Shown piece by piece: positions 1 through 6,609 of a DNA stretch of 31,391 bases. Every line of letters starts with the position of its first letter. Positions within the stretch are counted from its first letter, which is position 1. The notes beneath the pieces are model-generated. The model made no database searches. It was not told the DNA's origin and saw only the letters and a list, made by a program, of their open reading frames with translations. Source of the DNA: a virus; the IMG/VR virus record IMGVR_UViG_3300028025_003054, positions 1-31,391 of that record; one strand, 5' to 3'. A program made the translations under genes and the position numbers.

Positions 1-170
1 TTTAGCATAACCATCATCATTGCTACATCTCTTGGGTTAATCTCTCGGTGTAAGTAAGCTGACCATAAGTTTGCAATATCGGCAAAACTTTCCTCTGCTT
101 CACCATGCGTTGCTTGCCTGTCCTTACATATAATCTCATTAGCCTTTTGTAATATCTCTGTTCTATTCAT
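1..170 (-). CDS. DUF6378-type phage protein, C-terminus cut by window edge
   Basis: The reading frame begins with ATG at 170 (MNRTEILQKANEII) and is open to the left edge, so only the first 56 codons are present. The visible part, with 'CKDRQATHGEAEESFADIANLW' split by HG-x-A-E and followed by 'INPRDVAMMMVMLK', matches the pattern of small phage proteins I know as DUF6378: a D-R-x-x-x-HG motif and then a DVA-MMM-LK helix. Their function is unknown. It is the last visible gene of the minus-strand early/lysis operon, 8 bases downstream of the endolysin. An AGGATAAGAC leader lies directly before the start. The family call rests on recalled sequence pattern only. Confidence 0.7.
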   Translation of the reverse strand, partial: MNRTEILQKANEIICKDRQATHGEAEESFADIANLWSAYLHREINPRDVAMMMVML

Positions 171-178
171 GTCTTATC

Positions 179-661
179 CTATGTCATTAATAAATTATAT
201 TCATCTTGCCTACGCTTAACTAATCCGTTTAACACTTTACCACCGCCACGATTATATTTCAATAATGCTTGGCCTGCCATATCTTTATCACCGCGTAACA
301 AAGCAGAACGAACACTACTCCTTTGCAATAACCCAATGCCACCATTGAAAGCGAATGAGCATAAAGCGCTAAACATTCCTTGAGTGAATCGATAAGACAC
401 AGGGAATAACATAGTAACTCCTCTTTCAAATCGTGCAATATCTTTAACAAGTAAATCATTTATTTCCTCTTTACTCCATACTCTGTTATGTTCTGCTTTT
501 AGTGAATATGCTTTTCTTTGTGCTAATGGCAATCGTGCCTGTTCGGGATATAAGACATGGCCGTAACCAATCGTATAAAGCAAAGCCGGACACAAATAGG
601 GCCTACTATAAAAGCCCTCATATTTTTTTATGATTGCTAAACCTTTATCGCATATCTTCAT
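179..661 (-). CDS. GH24 phage-type lysozyme (endolysin)
   Basis: This is a muramidase that cleaves the glycan strands of peptidoglycan at lysis. The N-terminus shows the family signature: E15 in 'KKYEG', then C24, T30 and 'GYGH' at 32-35. This fits the known E-8aa-D/C-5aa-T catalytic spacing, with Cys in the place of the Asp of T4 lysozyme. The C-terminal half has 'FNGGIG' and 'RRQDEYNLL', typical of the second lobe. At 160 residues the length is normal. No signal peptide or signal-anchor is visible, so export should depend on the holin. The start overlaps the holin stop by 4 bases (ATGA), which fixes this start and shows translational coupling. Confidence 0.93.
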   Translation of the reverse strand: MKICDKGLAIIKKYEGFYSRPYLCPALLYTIGYGHVLYPEQARLPLAQRKAYSLKAEHNRVWSKEEINDLLVKDIARFERGVTMLFPVSYRFTQGMFSALCSFAFNGGIGLLQRSSVRSALLRGDKDMAGQALLKYNRGGGKVLNGLVKRRQDEYNLLMT

Positions 662-1140
662 TTTTTAAATGCTTGAGTGCCAAACCAAAATGAAACAACT
701 GAAGCCCATATAATTTGTGTTTCATCATCCCATAATAAATTCATAGCAATTTGGAAATCAACACCTGTGCGAATAGCATAAAAGAAACCAAATACTTCTA
801 CAAATACAAGTAAGCTAAATAAACCATAAGTGATAATAGGTCTTACTAATGCGCGAATATTAACAACCCATTTAGATGCGCCTTTAGATATTTCAATATC
901 ATGGTTATATAAAGCATTGCGCTCTTGTGCTTGAGCTTCTACTTGTGCTTGTTCTAAATGTATTTCCTCAACCTTTGCTTGTGCTACAAATCCACGCTCT
1001 GCCATTTGCAGTTCTCGTTCTGTTTGTAATCGAGCCATGTCCATCTCATGCTTTTTATCAGAGCGATCCTGAAAAAAGTTAAGGATGTTTGGCAATCCGC
1101 CACTAAAGAATGATAATAATGATGATATAAGGGTTAGCAT
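658..1140 (-). CDS. 3-TM holin-like protein (GTA-type holin family)
   Basis: Probable holin that opens the inner membrane for the endolysin encoded just downstream. The N-terminal 20 residues are hydrophobic, followed by a charged, Gln/Glu-rich helix (about 25-85) likely to be coiled coil, then two clear membrane segments near 97-120 ('IITYGLFSLLVFVEVFGFFYA') and 138-155 ('IIWASVVSFWFGTQAF'). This layout and the closing 'WFGTQAFKK' match the 'Holin of 3TMs, for gene-transfer release' family as I know it. The gene stops inside the first codons of the lysozyme gene. Confidence comes from layout plus neighbour, not from a profile search. Confidence 0.82.
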   Translation of the reverse strand: MLTLISSLLSFFSGGLPNILNFFQDRSDKKHEMDMARLQTERELQMAERGFVAQAKVEEIHLEQAQVEAQAQERNALYNHDIEISKGASKWVVNIRALVRPIITYGLFSLLVFVEVFGFFYAIRTGVDFQIAMNLLWDDETQIIWASVVSFWFGTQAFKK

Positions 1141-1141
1141 A

Positions 1142-1534
1142 TTAATTTCCTATTGGGTTAGTCATAGCTTTATTTAAAGCTTTCATTTGTTGATTTAATC
1201 CTTCTACTTGCGCTTTAACCTCTGATCGAACGCTTGATAAAGCCGCATCAACTTCTCTTTGTGATCCGCGAGCTAATGCACTTGTTTCTCTTGCTGATCC
1301 ATTAGCTTCATACGCTAATTCAATTGCTTTGAGTGTTCTTGTTTCTTGTGCATTAATTCTAAACTCTAATTCTTTAACTTTACTTTCATCATATGATTCA
1401 ATTACCGAAACCATTTTGTTGTAAGTTGTAATTCCTGTAAAAACTATTGGCCCTACGACCGATAGCAAAGTTCCACCTATCCAAAACAGTTGTTTCAGCG
1501 ATAAGCCCCATATAAATTCCTTGTTGAAGTCCAT
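1142..1534 (-). CDS. Membrane-anchored coiled-coil protein, possible inner-membrane spanin
   Basis: A 130-residue protein with one membrane segment at about 15-38 ('LFWIGGTLLSVVGPIVFTGI'), followed by a long charged helix (about 40-120) rich in Glu, Arg and Ala that should form a coiled coil. This is the shape of an i-spanin (Rz-like), and it lies one base upstream of the holin in the lysis cluster. No family motif is recognised, and no lipoprotein partner (Rz1-like) is seen, so the spanin role is only inferred. An AGGA ribosome site about 8 bases before the ATG supports this start, although the first 137 bases overlap the end of the gene upstream in another frame. Confidence 0.65.
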   Translation of the reverse strand: MDFNKEFIWGLSLKQLFWIGGTLLSVVGPIVFTGITTYNKMVSVIESYDESKVKELEFRINAQETRTLKAIELAYEANGSARETSALARGSQREVDAALSSVRSEVKAQVEGLNQQMKALNKAMTNPIGN

Positions 1535-2369
1535 AATGATTTTCCTGCTCTAAATTGTAAGAATCAACCATAGAAGGTTGAACTAAATTATTTGGGCTTT
1601 GCAATAAAGCCATACTTAAAACTATTCCCAATCCGGGAACAATTTCAATGTCTTTTTTGTTTTCTGATTTATTATCTTCTTTTTTAGGCTCTGCTTTAAC
1701 TTCAGTTGTAGTGCTAGTTAATGCATTGCTAAATGTTTGAACAGGTTCTGCCTGTGCAATTACAGATTCTGTTATCGTGGGCGTAACACTTGTGTTGAGT
1801 ATCCCGTTCGGATTGACAGGGCTTACTACACTCACAGGACTTGTTACATTGTTCTGATTGTCCAATGTCATCTTGCAAGTATTGGATATTTCCGACCAAG
1901 TTGTCCAAGTTGGCAAACCATACGGATCGGAACATTGAGAAGCTCTCAATTCTGTTACTAATCCTTCGTATCCACTCGCGCATGATAAAGTTCTCGTTTC
2001 AGTTGATGAAATACAAGTAGGCGAATCAGCAATGCAATTATTAGATGCATCTTGCCAAGCCGACCAATTACTATTGCTACAAGTATAATACCTAACTTGA
2101 TTTAATGCACCTGAATAATGAACAGGGCATGATAAAGTTCTAGTTTCTGTAGCGTCTGTGCAAGCAGGTTGAATATAAGGTGCGCATATTGGATCATTAG
2201 GATAATATGGACACCAATATCCTGTTAGCGCAGTTGCATTATCTATATCATAGCATTGTAAATTTGTTATGTATCCATTGCGATCAGGAACATAAGTGCA
2301 ATACCAAGCATAAGCGTTACTGCTTATCAGCGTTAGAAGCAGGATCAGGAAGCTTAAAATTTGAGCCAT
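1398..2369 (-). CDS. Exported Cys-rich repeat protein (TSP1-like modules), function unknown
   Basis: I start it at the ATG at 2369, which gives a clean signal peptide (MAQILSFLILLLTLISSNAYA, with likely cleavage after AYA); the frame is open a little further upstream. The mature part has two copies of a roughly 45-residue module: C-x5-TETRTLSC, then a Gly, then a Cys, then W-x-x-W and a closing C ('NWSAWQDASNNC' and 'TWTTWSEISNTC'). Such 'TRTLxC...WxxW' repeats are known from exported bacterial and phage adhesin-like proteins. A Ser/Thr/Pro-rich then Lys/Glu-rich linker follows, with a short hydrophobic stretch ('IVPGLGIVLSMALL'). Its role in the lysis operon is unknown. The last 137 bases overlap the next gene out of frame. 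Confidence 0.68.
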   Translation of the reverse strand: MAQILSFLILLLTLISSNAYAWYCTYVPDRNGYITNLQCYDIDNATALTGYWCPYYPNDPICAPYIQPACTDATETRTLSCPVHYSGALNQVRYYTCSNSNWSAWQDASNNCIADSPTCISSTETRTLSCASGYEGLVTELRASQCSDPYGLPTWTTWSEISNTCKMTLDNQNNVTSPVSVVSPVNPNGILNTSVTPTITESVIAQAEPVQTFSNALTSTTTEVKAEPKKEDNKSENKKDIEIVPGLGIVLSMALLQSPNNLVQPSMVDSYNLEQENHYGLQQGIYMGLIAETTVLDRWNFAIGRRANSFYRNYNLQQNGFGN

Positions 2370-2817
2370 ATAAATTATAGAATCTTTCAGGATATTTTTT
2401 AAACCAAGCGCGTCTAGCCGCATCGCCTAATGAGCCACCAAAAGGACATGGACTGCCTGCCATTTCCATTGCTTCCCATGTGGCTAAATCCTGACACATT
2501 AAACTAACGCCACTTACTTTTAATCCTAAATTAGATAGAGCTTCAACTTTAACTATTCTTGCGCAATTCTCATCTTCTACTGTAAATCCACCGCTAATAG
2601 AAACAACACCTGTATTAGCACCGCCTGATACACCTGTTTTACATATCTTGGGATTCATAGTTGAAATAGATGGAGCAATAGCTGAAGGAACAGGCATTCC
2701 TTTATTGTTTGTCGTAATATTAGTATCAGCCGCTAATACTTGATCAGAAATAATAGCTAATAAGCCACCAATGATAAGCGACAATATAAATACTGTAACC
2801 TTGTTTAAAACTTCCAT
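2317..2817 (-). CDS. Exported hypothetical protein with signal peptide
   Basis: Not recognised. The N-terminus is a convincing signal peptide (MEVLNKVTVFILSLIIGGLL... with likely cleavage after VLA near residue 29). The mature part of about 135 residues carries five Cys, the last in a 'GSPCPFGGSLGDAARRAWFKKYPERFY' stretch, and no membrane segment. The ATG at 2817 shares its A with the stop of the SprT-like gene upstream (TGATG) and has GAGGAA before it, so I prefer it to the TTG one codon earlier. The 3' end overlaps the next exported protein by 53 bases. The two exported proteins sit together before the holin and could act in the periplasm at lysis or exclusion (inference). Confidence 0.7.
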   Translation of the reverse strand: MEVLNKVTVFILSLIIGGLLAIISDQVLAADTNITTNNKGMPVPSAIAPSISTMNPKICKTGVSGGANTGVVSISGGFTVEDENCARIVKVEALSNLGLKVSGVSLMCQDLATWEAMEMAGSPCPFGGSLGDAARRAWFKKYPERFYNLYGSNFKLPDPASNADKQ

Positions 2818-3158
2818 CAAAATTCCTCTTCGTTTAAATTATGTATATTACAAACTATTTTAGCGTATTTTTTAAACTTTGATTCATGCGCATCAAAATC
2901 ATTGTGACCTGAATACCATAAAAAGCAATGAATCATCTCATGCATCATAGTATGAGTTATTTTATTCCAATCATCGCATGATCTATCAATTTGTATTCTT
3001 GGCGGATCGTTTATAAACCATCCAAAAGCTTCGGTGTTTGATACTACTTCGAATGTAACTTTGTGAGCCGCCGGCAAGTGCCATTCATTAAACGGCGGAA
3101 GTAAGGAAAGCATCCTATAGATTTTGCGCAGATTCTGTTTTGTTAAGAGCTTGGCCAT
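2817..3158 (-). CDS. SprT-like zinc metallopeptidase
   Basis: A 113-residue protein with the zinc-protease motif HEMIH at 73-77 and a likely third ligand H91 in 'DAHESKFKKYAK', the arrangement of SprT/SPRTN-type peptidase domains. The C-terminal zinc ribbon of host SprT proteins is missing, as is usual for the short phage versions. Host SPRTN proteases digest proteins crosslinked to DNA; whether the phage protein does so is unknown. The ATG at 3158 lies inside the HNH gene (44-base overlap). An internal ATG at 3113 just after the HNH stop is an alternative but would remove 15 residues of a plausible helix. Confidence 0.8.
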   Translation of the reverse strand: MAKLLTKQNLRKIYRMLSLLPPFNEWHLPAAHKVTFEVVSNTEAFGWFINDPPRIQIDRSCDDWNKITHTMMHEMIHCFLWYSGHNDFDAHESKFKKYAKIVCNIHNLNEEEF

Positions 3159-3552
3159 AGTCTGCGTCTGTATAAGTAATTAGTCCGTTAGGTGAATAAT
3201 ATAAGTATTTTCCGTCATTTTCTTCTTGTGTCTTTAAAGTATGATGTGGCACGCATAAGCTTTGAAATAAATTATTTTTAAATTTATTCGCATCTTGCCT
3301 ATGCGGAAATATATGATCAATTGCAACCGCTTCAACAACCTTGCCTTCTAAAAGACAAGCTTGACATAAAGGCGCTTTGCTTAATTGAGCTATTCTTTGT
3401 TTTTTCCAATAAGCCGTAGAATAAAGCTTACTATTGTCTTTATCTTTTTGCGTTTTTTCGCCACCATGAATATTACAAAAGGCAGATCGACTTGTTTTAA
3501 GATTGTTACAACCTAATTCGCGACATTTATCACTAACAGGCGTATAAGGCAT
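3115..3552 (-). CDS. HNH endonuclease with two zinc-binding clusters
   Basis: DNA endonuclease of the phage HNH class. An N-terminal knuckle (C10, C15, C26, H29) is followed by the HNH module: C63-x2-C66, then 'AIDHIFPHR' with catalytic D79-H80, then C100-x2-H103-H104. Length (145 residues) and layout match the phage HNH proteins that cooperate with terminase in DNA packaging. Here the gene is not next to visible terminase genes but between a Ref-like nuclease and the SprT-like gene, so a packaging or recombination role is open. There is no sign of a self-splicing intron or of a broken host gene around it, so a homing element is less likely. Confidence 0.85.
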   Translation of the reverse strand: MPYTPVSDKCRELGCNNLKTSRSAFCNIHGGEKTQKDKDNSKLYSTAYWKKQRIAQLSKAPLCQACLLEGKVVEAVAIDHIFPHRQDANKFKNNLFQSLCVPHHTLKTQEENDGKYLYYSPNGLITYTDADYGQALNKTESAQNL

Positions 3553-3564
3553 AATTTAATTTTA

Positions 3565-3855
3565 TCATATTTGACCTTCTAAAATTGTTAAAGTTTGTTG
3601 TAAAAGTTCCGATTCTGTCCCGTATTTTGTTTCGAATGTCTTTTGTCCAGCGTGAAGTGCCACACCAAATCCACCATTTTGATGATGCATTGGGCAAAGA
3701 GGTATGGCACTAGACCAATGACTTTTTTGAGCAATCCCAACGCCATGTCTAATATGGTGAATATGTGGTGCAGAATAGCCATAACCAAGATTGCGACAAA
3801 CAATGCAACCAATTTGAGATAGTTTTTCATAATGTTTTTTCTCATCTTTATTCAT
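3565..3855 (-). CDS. Ref-like RecA-dependent nuclease
   Basis: A 96-residue protein with C17-x2-C20, 'HIHHIRHG' (31-38), C54-x2-H57-H58 and 'GVALHAGQKTFETKYGTE'. This is the pattern of the Ref (recombination enhancement function) family, whose P1 member cuts DNA where a RecA filament has invaded. The P1 protein is longer; this is the compact form common in small phages. It probably serves recombination or host DNA attack. The gene overlaps the preceding nuclease-like gene by 8 bases. Confidence 0.8.
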   Translation of the reverse strand: MNKDEKKHYEKLSQIGCIVCRNLGYGYSAPHIHHIRHGVGIAQKSHWSSAIPLCPMHHQNGGFGVALHAGQKTFETKYGTESELLQQTLTILEGQI

Positions 3856-4300
3856 TTAAGTCATGCAAATCTTGTTGCGGAATATTATAAGCTGGCCTGT
3901 TAGGTTGTAATTCACCCCAATACTTTTCGTTTTTAGCTTCATAACCCCAAATCCAACCTCTAATTGTGTAATTACCATCAATGCCAGTAATAAAATAAAA
4001 TTTACGATTATCAGCATCAGATTTATGAATAATTAAATGGCCTTTTTCGTATGAAGTTGATCTTACTTCAACATGATCCACATCAACATCATTTATTTGA
4101 CCACATCCGCCCCAATGTAATTTTAAAAATTTAGCAACTGCCCTTTCAGTCAAACATCCTTCAATCATAGTTTGCCATTCGCTTCCAGGCTTTAATCCAT
4201 GTGTATAAGCATATCCTGATTTTAATCTTTGCATCCTTCTTAAAACACCCGACATGGCAGTTTCAATAATTTCAGCTTGTGTAAGTTGTATTTTTATCAT
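3848..4300 (-). CDS. Unknown phage protein, possible PD-(D/E)XK-fold nuclease
   Basis: 150 residues from the ATG at 4300, which overlaps the stop of the NinB-like gene (ATGA); a TTG four codons earlier is less likely. In the middle, 'DVDVDHVEVRSTS' resembles the D...ExK/R core of restriction-type nucleases, with Arg where Lys is usual, followed by 'HLIIHKSDADNRKFYFITG' and 'GWIWGYEAK'. I know similar proteins from phage replication regions but no proven function. It lies in a run of four nuclease or recombination genes, which supports a DNA-processing role. The fold assignment is tentative. Confidence 0.6.
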   Translation of the reverse strand: MIKIQLTQAEIIETAMSGVLRRMQRLKSGYAYTHGLKPGSEWQTMIEGCLTERAVAKFLKLHWGGCGQINDVDVDHVEVRSTSYEKGHLIIHKSDADNRKFYFITGIDGNYTIRGWIWGYEAKNEKYWGELQPNRPAYNIPQQDLHDLNE

Positions 4301-4665
4301 TCCATTGACCAACCTAAATTTGAAAAATAGACCTCAATGTTCTGAATATAATTTGCAAATTCCTCGACTGTAAGATCACTCGTTGAGCGAACATAGGGAA
4401 CTTGAATTCCGTTAATAGTTTTCTGTTCAGATAAGAAGAGATGGCCACATAGTAAATGGACTTCCATTGGTAAATAGCCCGTAAAATTAGATATGCTTTT
4501 ATAAAGCCTGCCCCATAAAAATTTATTGGCTTCAAGCGATCTTTTACTGTCAGCCTTTTCTTTGATTGTAACTTGTGGCAGTTTGCCATCTTTGATTAGC
4601 TCTTCCAAATAAATCATCAGTTGTTTGATATTGTGTGGCGTTACTATCCAATCTTTCTGTTTCAT
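4297..4665 (-). CDS. NinB/Orf-like recombination protein
   Basis: Lambda NinB (Orf) binds single-stranded DNA and SSB and helps load recombinases in place of RecFOR. This 122-residue protein shows the expected pattern: 'SLEANKFLWGRLYKSIS' (helix), 'GYLPMEVHLLCGHLFL', a V-P-Y-V-R-STS-L core, and 'EEFANYIQNIEVYFSNLGW' near the end. An AAGGTG ribosome site lies upstream of the ATG. It is flanked by a helicase-loader-like gene and nucleases. Its 5' part is overlapped by the small ORF upstream. I recognise the family from pattern only. Confidence 0.72.
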   Translation of the reverse strand: MKQKDWIVTPHNIKQLMIYLEELIKDGKLPQVTIKEKADSKRSLEANKFLWGRLYKSISNFTGYLPMEVHLLCGHLFLSEQKTINGIQVPYVRSTSDLTVEEFANYIQNIEVYFSNLGWSME

Positions 4666-4819
4666 CTTTCAGCACCTTTGCGTTATCGTGTATTTTAAGT
4701 ATCTTATTCCCATCCCATAGTATGTATCTATTTGCGCCATCAGCAAGATTGTATCGAGAAATATAATAATTATTGCGTTCAATGCAATATTCACTTACCT
4801 TTTTCCATTTATTTTGCAC
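4550..4819 (-). CDS. Small hypothetical protein, GTG start
   Basis: An 89-residue frame starting at GTG and overlapping the upstream gene by 11 bases. Residues 1-51, before the NinB-like gene starts, look like real protein ('NNYYISRYNLADGANRYILWDG'); the last 38 residues overlap NinB out of frame and are low in hydrophobic residues. No family recognised. Either a true overlapping gene or one whose end has drifted into its neighbour. Confidence 0.45.
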   Translation of the reverse strand: MQNKWKKVSEYCIERNNYYISRYNLADGANRYILWDGNKILKIHDNAKVLKDETERLDSNATQYQTTDDLFGRANQRWQTATSYNQRKG

Positions 4820-5240
4820 GAATAGCTTCTTTAGCAGTCTTTAGAGATATAGCAGGATAATTTTTAGGATTAGCAATAATACGATGCGCCCATGCTCGCA
4901 TATCTTTTATCTTTTTATCTTCTATAGGCATTCTTTCATGCGCGATTGCTAATAATTTATCTGCGTGTGCCTTGTTTTGCTGATTGTTTAGTTTAGGTGC
5001 TTGCAATTGCACAAACTCAACAGGCTTTTCCCGGCAGAGCTGTAAAATGTCAAAAACAGTCGGCATAAATTTATTATTATCAACCCATTTATCAAAAGCT
5101 TTTGTAACTACATTAAATTCATACTTATCAAGTTTATGAAACCAAACTCTCAATGTATCTATATCTAAATTGGGTTTTTGATAAAGCGATGTAACTGTGT
5201 CCATCATAGATTTAAATCCTATCTTATCTTGTTCAATCAT
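4809..5240 (-). CDS. Helicase-loader-like replication protein
   Basis: A 143-residue mainly helical protein. The pattern 'L..L..Y.....FNVVTKAFDKWVDNNKFMPTVFDILQLC' resembles small phage helicase loaders (the family that loads G40P-type helicases), in which a helical domain ends with a 'PT..dil' segment. The Lys-rich C-terminus ('IKDMRAWAHRIIANP') could contact DNA or helicase. It lies downstream of the DUF1376-type replication gene in the same operon. No helicase is seen in the window, so it may load the host DnaB or one encoded outside (inference). Confidence 0.5.
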   Translation of the reverse strand: MIEQDKIGFKSMMDTVTSLYQKPNLDIDTLRVWFHKLDKYEFNVVTKAFDKWVDNNKFMPTVFDILQLCREKPVEFVQLQAPKLNNQQNKAHADKLLAIAHERMPIEDKKIKDMRAWAHRIIANPKNYPAISLKTAKEAIRAK

Positions 5241-5249
5241 ATTAATTCC

Positions 5250-5393
5250 TTATTTAGCCATCATATATAAACCAACATTTCCAAGCGCATATCCAAAATA
5301 ACAAATACTCATGCCATTGTTCCCAAGATAAAATTGTTCTGCACTAATGTAAGCATAAATTAAACCTGTAATAATAATTAGTGTGTGGCTCAA
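5250..5393 (-). CDS. 47-residue membrane protein
   Basis: A short frame starting with TTG that overlaps the stop of the gene upstream (TTGA). The protein is SHTLIIITGLIYAYISAEQF, then LGNNGMSICYFGYALGNVGL and YMMAK: two hydrophobic helices around a short polar loop. Proteins of this shape, with a closing 'GYALGNVGLYMMA', recur in phage early regions. Function unknown. Confidence 0.6.
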   Translation of the reverse strand: MSHTLIIITGLIYAYISAEQFYLGNNGMSICYFGYALGNVGLYMMAK

Positions 5394-5581
5394 AATGGTG
5401 GCTCGTCTTTTATTAAATCAAATACATTTTCTTTTGGTTGAGGTGGCAAGCGTTGTATTTTATGATTCGGTCTATGTAATACATAACATTCAGCTTCATG
5501 TTTTGTCCTAAAGCGCATGATAGGTTCGCCCACATCATCAAATACTAAATATCTAAATAATACTTCCATAGTTGCAATCAT
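5390..5581 (-). CDS. Small phage protein with SSB-like C-terminal tip
   Basis: 63 residues from the ATG at 5581, which overlaps the stop of the tiny gene upstream (ATGA). The body ('YLVFDDVGEPIMRFRTKHEAECYVLHRP') looks like a small alpha/beta domain seen in many phage early regions; no function is known. The protein ends in KDEPPF, close to the acidic D-D-x-P-F tip by which SSB recruits replication proteins; this could be chance or mimicry. Confidence 0.65.
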   Translation of the reverse strand: MIATMEVLFRYLVFDDVGEPIMRFRTKHEAECYVLHRPNHKIQRLPPQPKENVFDLIKDEPPF

Positions 5582-5679
5582 AAAAATAACCAATATATTG
5601 TCAATGATAATCCTAATAACAATCCAAATAAGCCGCCAATAATTAATATTTTAATTGCAATATTAATAATCTTTTCCAT
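5578..5679 (-). CDS. 33-residue membrane peptide
   Basis: MEKIINIAIKILIIGGLFGL followed by LLGLSLTIYWLFL: one long hydrophobic helix with a short charged head. The ribosome site GGAAGAG lies 5 bases upstream of the ATG and the stop overlaps the next ATG (ATGA), both good signs of a real gene. Function unknown. Confidence 0.55.
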   Translation of the reverse strand: MEKIINIAIKILIIGGLFGLLLGLSLTIYWLFL

Positions 5680-5767
5680 TAAACTCTTCCCATAAAAAAT
5701 ATAAGACGAGAGAAATAACCAAGAATATAACCAACCACAAAATAAAACCAACAATCTTAATGGCCAA
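5663..5767 (-). CDS. Possible 34-residue membrane peptide, TTG start
   Basis: The frame starts with TTG 11 bases inside the end of the gene upstream and encodes AIKIVGFILWLVIFLVISLV followed by LYFLWEEFNGKDY, a single membrane helix with an acidic tail. No good ribosome site is visible, and it overlaps the next peptide by 17 bases. Kept because it fills an otherwise empty gap and has a convincing helix. Confidence 0.35.
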   Translation of the reverse strand: MAIKIVGFILWLVIFLVISLVLYFLWEEFNGKDY

Positions 5768-5981
5768 CCACAAATTTGCTACTGTCATATTTTTTCTCAA
5801 TACCATTAATAGTTTTAGAATTTTTCACTCCAAGCTCACTTATAACTAAATTATGACTTTTACCGCGAATGTCTTTCATCCATTGAATTGAATCAGGTTC
5901 AAAAAATGAAATCATTTTCCAAACAAGGTCGCCATTTTTATTGTATTCCTCTATAAGATAAGCTTTAGTTTCCATCTTCAT
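5757..5981 (-). CDS. Small hypothetical protein
   Basis: 74 residues, soluble, mixed charge ('YNKNGDLVWKMISFF', 'SIQWMKDIRGKSHNLVISELGV'). Not recognised. The ATG lies 17 bases inside the upstream gene with AGGA before it. Part of the run of small genes between the wall hydrolase and the replication genes. Confidence 0.6.
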   Translation of the reverse strand: MKMETKAYLIEEYNKNGDLVWKMISFFEPDSIQWMKDIRGKSHNLVISELGVKNSKTINGIEKKYDSSKFVVGH

Positions 5982-6231
5982 TATCCTGATTAATTAACCT
6001 AACATCTTTTAGCTTACGACTATTGCCATCAAATACAAATTCCACATTACATTTTGCCCATCGTCTTTTATTTGTGGCCGCTAATAAACCTACTTTGTCA
6101 TACATTCTTAAAAATACAGAATATGGCGCAACTATATCTTCTTTTGGCGAAACTGCGGTTTTCGCTATTTCTTGAACATTGAGTTCGCCATTTAACTGAC
6201 GAACCCAAGTTTCTAAATTATTCATTGTCAT
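5965..6231 (-). CDS. Small hypothetical protein
   Basis: 88 residues; a helical N-terminus ('NLETWVRQLNGELNVQEIA') is followed by a likely beta segment ('RRWAKCNVEFVFDGN'). No family recognised and no membrane segment. Two ATGs (6231, 6225) are possible; an AAGAAAGACAAG leader precedes the first. Confidence 0.62.
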   Translation of the reverse strand: MTMNNLETWVRQLNGELNVQEIAKTAVSPKEDIVAPYSVFLRMYDKVGLLAATNKRRWAKCNVEFVFDGNSRKLKDVRLINQDNEDGN

Positions 6232-6247
6232 ATCTTGTCTTTCTTGT

Positions 6248-6601
6248 TTAATAAAAAATGTGATTGTTATGTGCTAACTTAACCACTTTATCTTTAGCCC
6301 AATATGGTTTTATATTTTTTGTATGAAACCATTTTGCGCCCCTTGTTGGATCATCTATCCTTTTTTCTAAAATCGCTTTTGCAAGCGGTTCTAAATAAGC
6401 TATCTGCGTTTTTGTAGGCATCCCATAATCAATAAATTGATATTGCTTGGGTTGCTTAATTATTGCACAAATAGTTTTCGGATAATTTGGATCGGCTTTG
6501 CGGTTAATCGCAGTATAAGCAGTTGCAACCATGCCAATATTGCCTTCACCCCTTGCTTCACCCCACATAAGTGCTGATAAACATAATATTTCATTAAGCA
6601 T
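6248..6601 (-). CDS. SleB-type cell wall hydrolase
   Basis: A 117-residue protein with 'LMWGEARGEGNIGMVATAYTAINR' near the N-terminus, the signature of the SleB/Hydrolase_2 domain, in which the Glu of 'WGEA' is the likely catalytic acid of a lytic transglycosylase. 'YQF.DYG' and 'KWFHTKNIKPYWA' further along fit the family. It lacks a signal peptide and any binding domain. It sits directly after the replication gene, far from the endolysin, so it is a second wall enzyme; it might act at late lysis with the holin. Confidence 0.85.
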   Translation of the reverse strand: MLNEILCLSALMWGEARGEGNIGMVATAYTAINRKADPNYPKTICAIIKQPKQYQFIDYGMPTKTQIAYLEPLAKAILEKRIDDPTRGAKWFHTKNIKPYWAKDKVVKLAHNNHIFY

Positions 6602-6609
6602 TGTCTTTC

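Noticed and set aside
1142-1534. Definite Rz/Rz1 spanin pair
   Set aside because: Only the inner-membrane-like member fits by shape. No lipobox-bearing o-spanin is seen in or near it, so only a possible spanin is claimed.
3115-3552. HNH gene as a homing endonuclease insertion
   Set aside because: Neighbouring genes are intact with tight overlaps, and no split gene or intron is visible.
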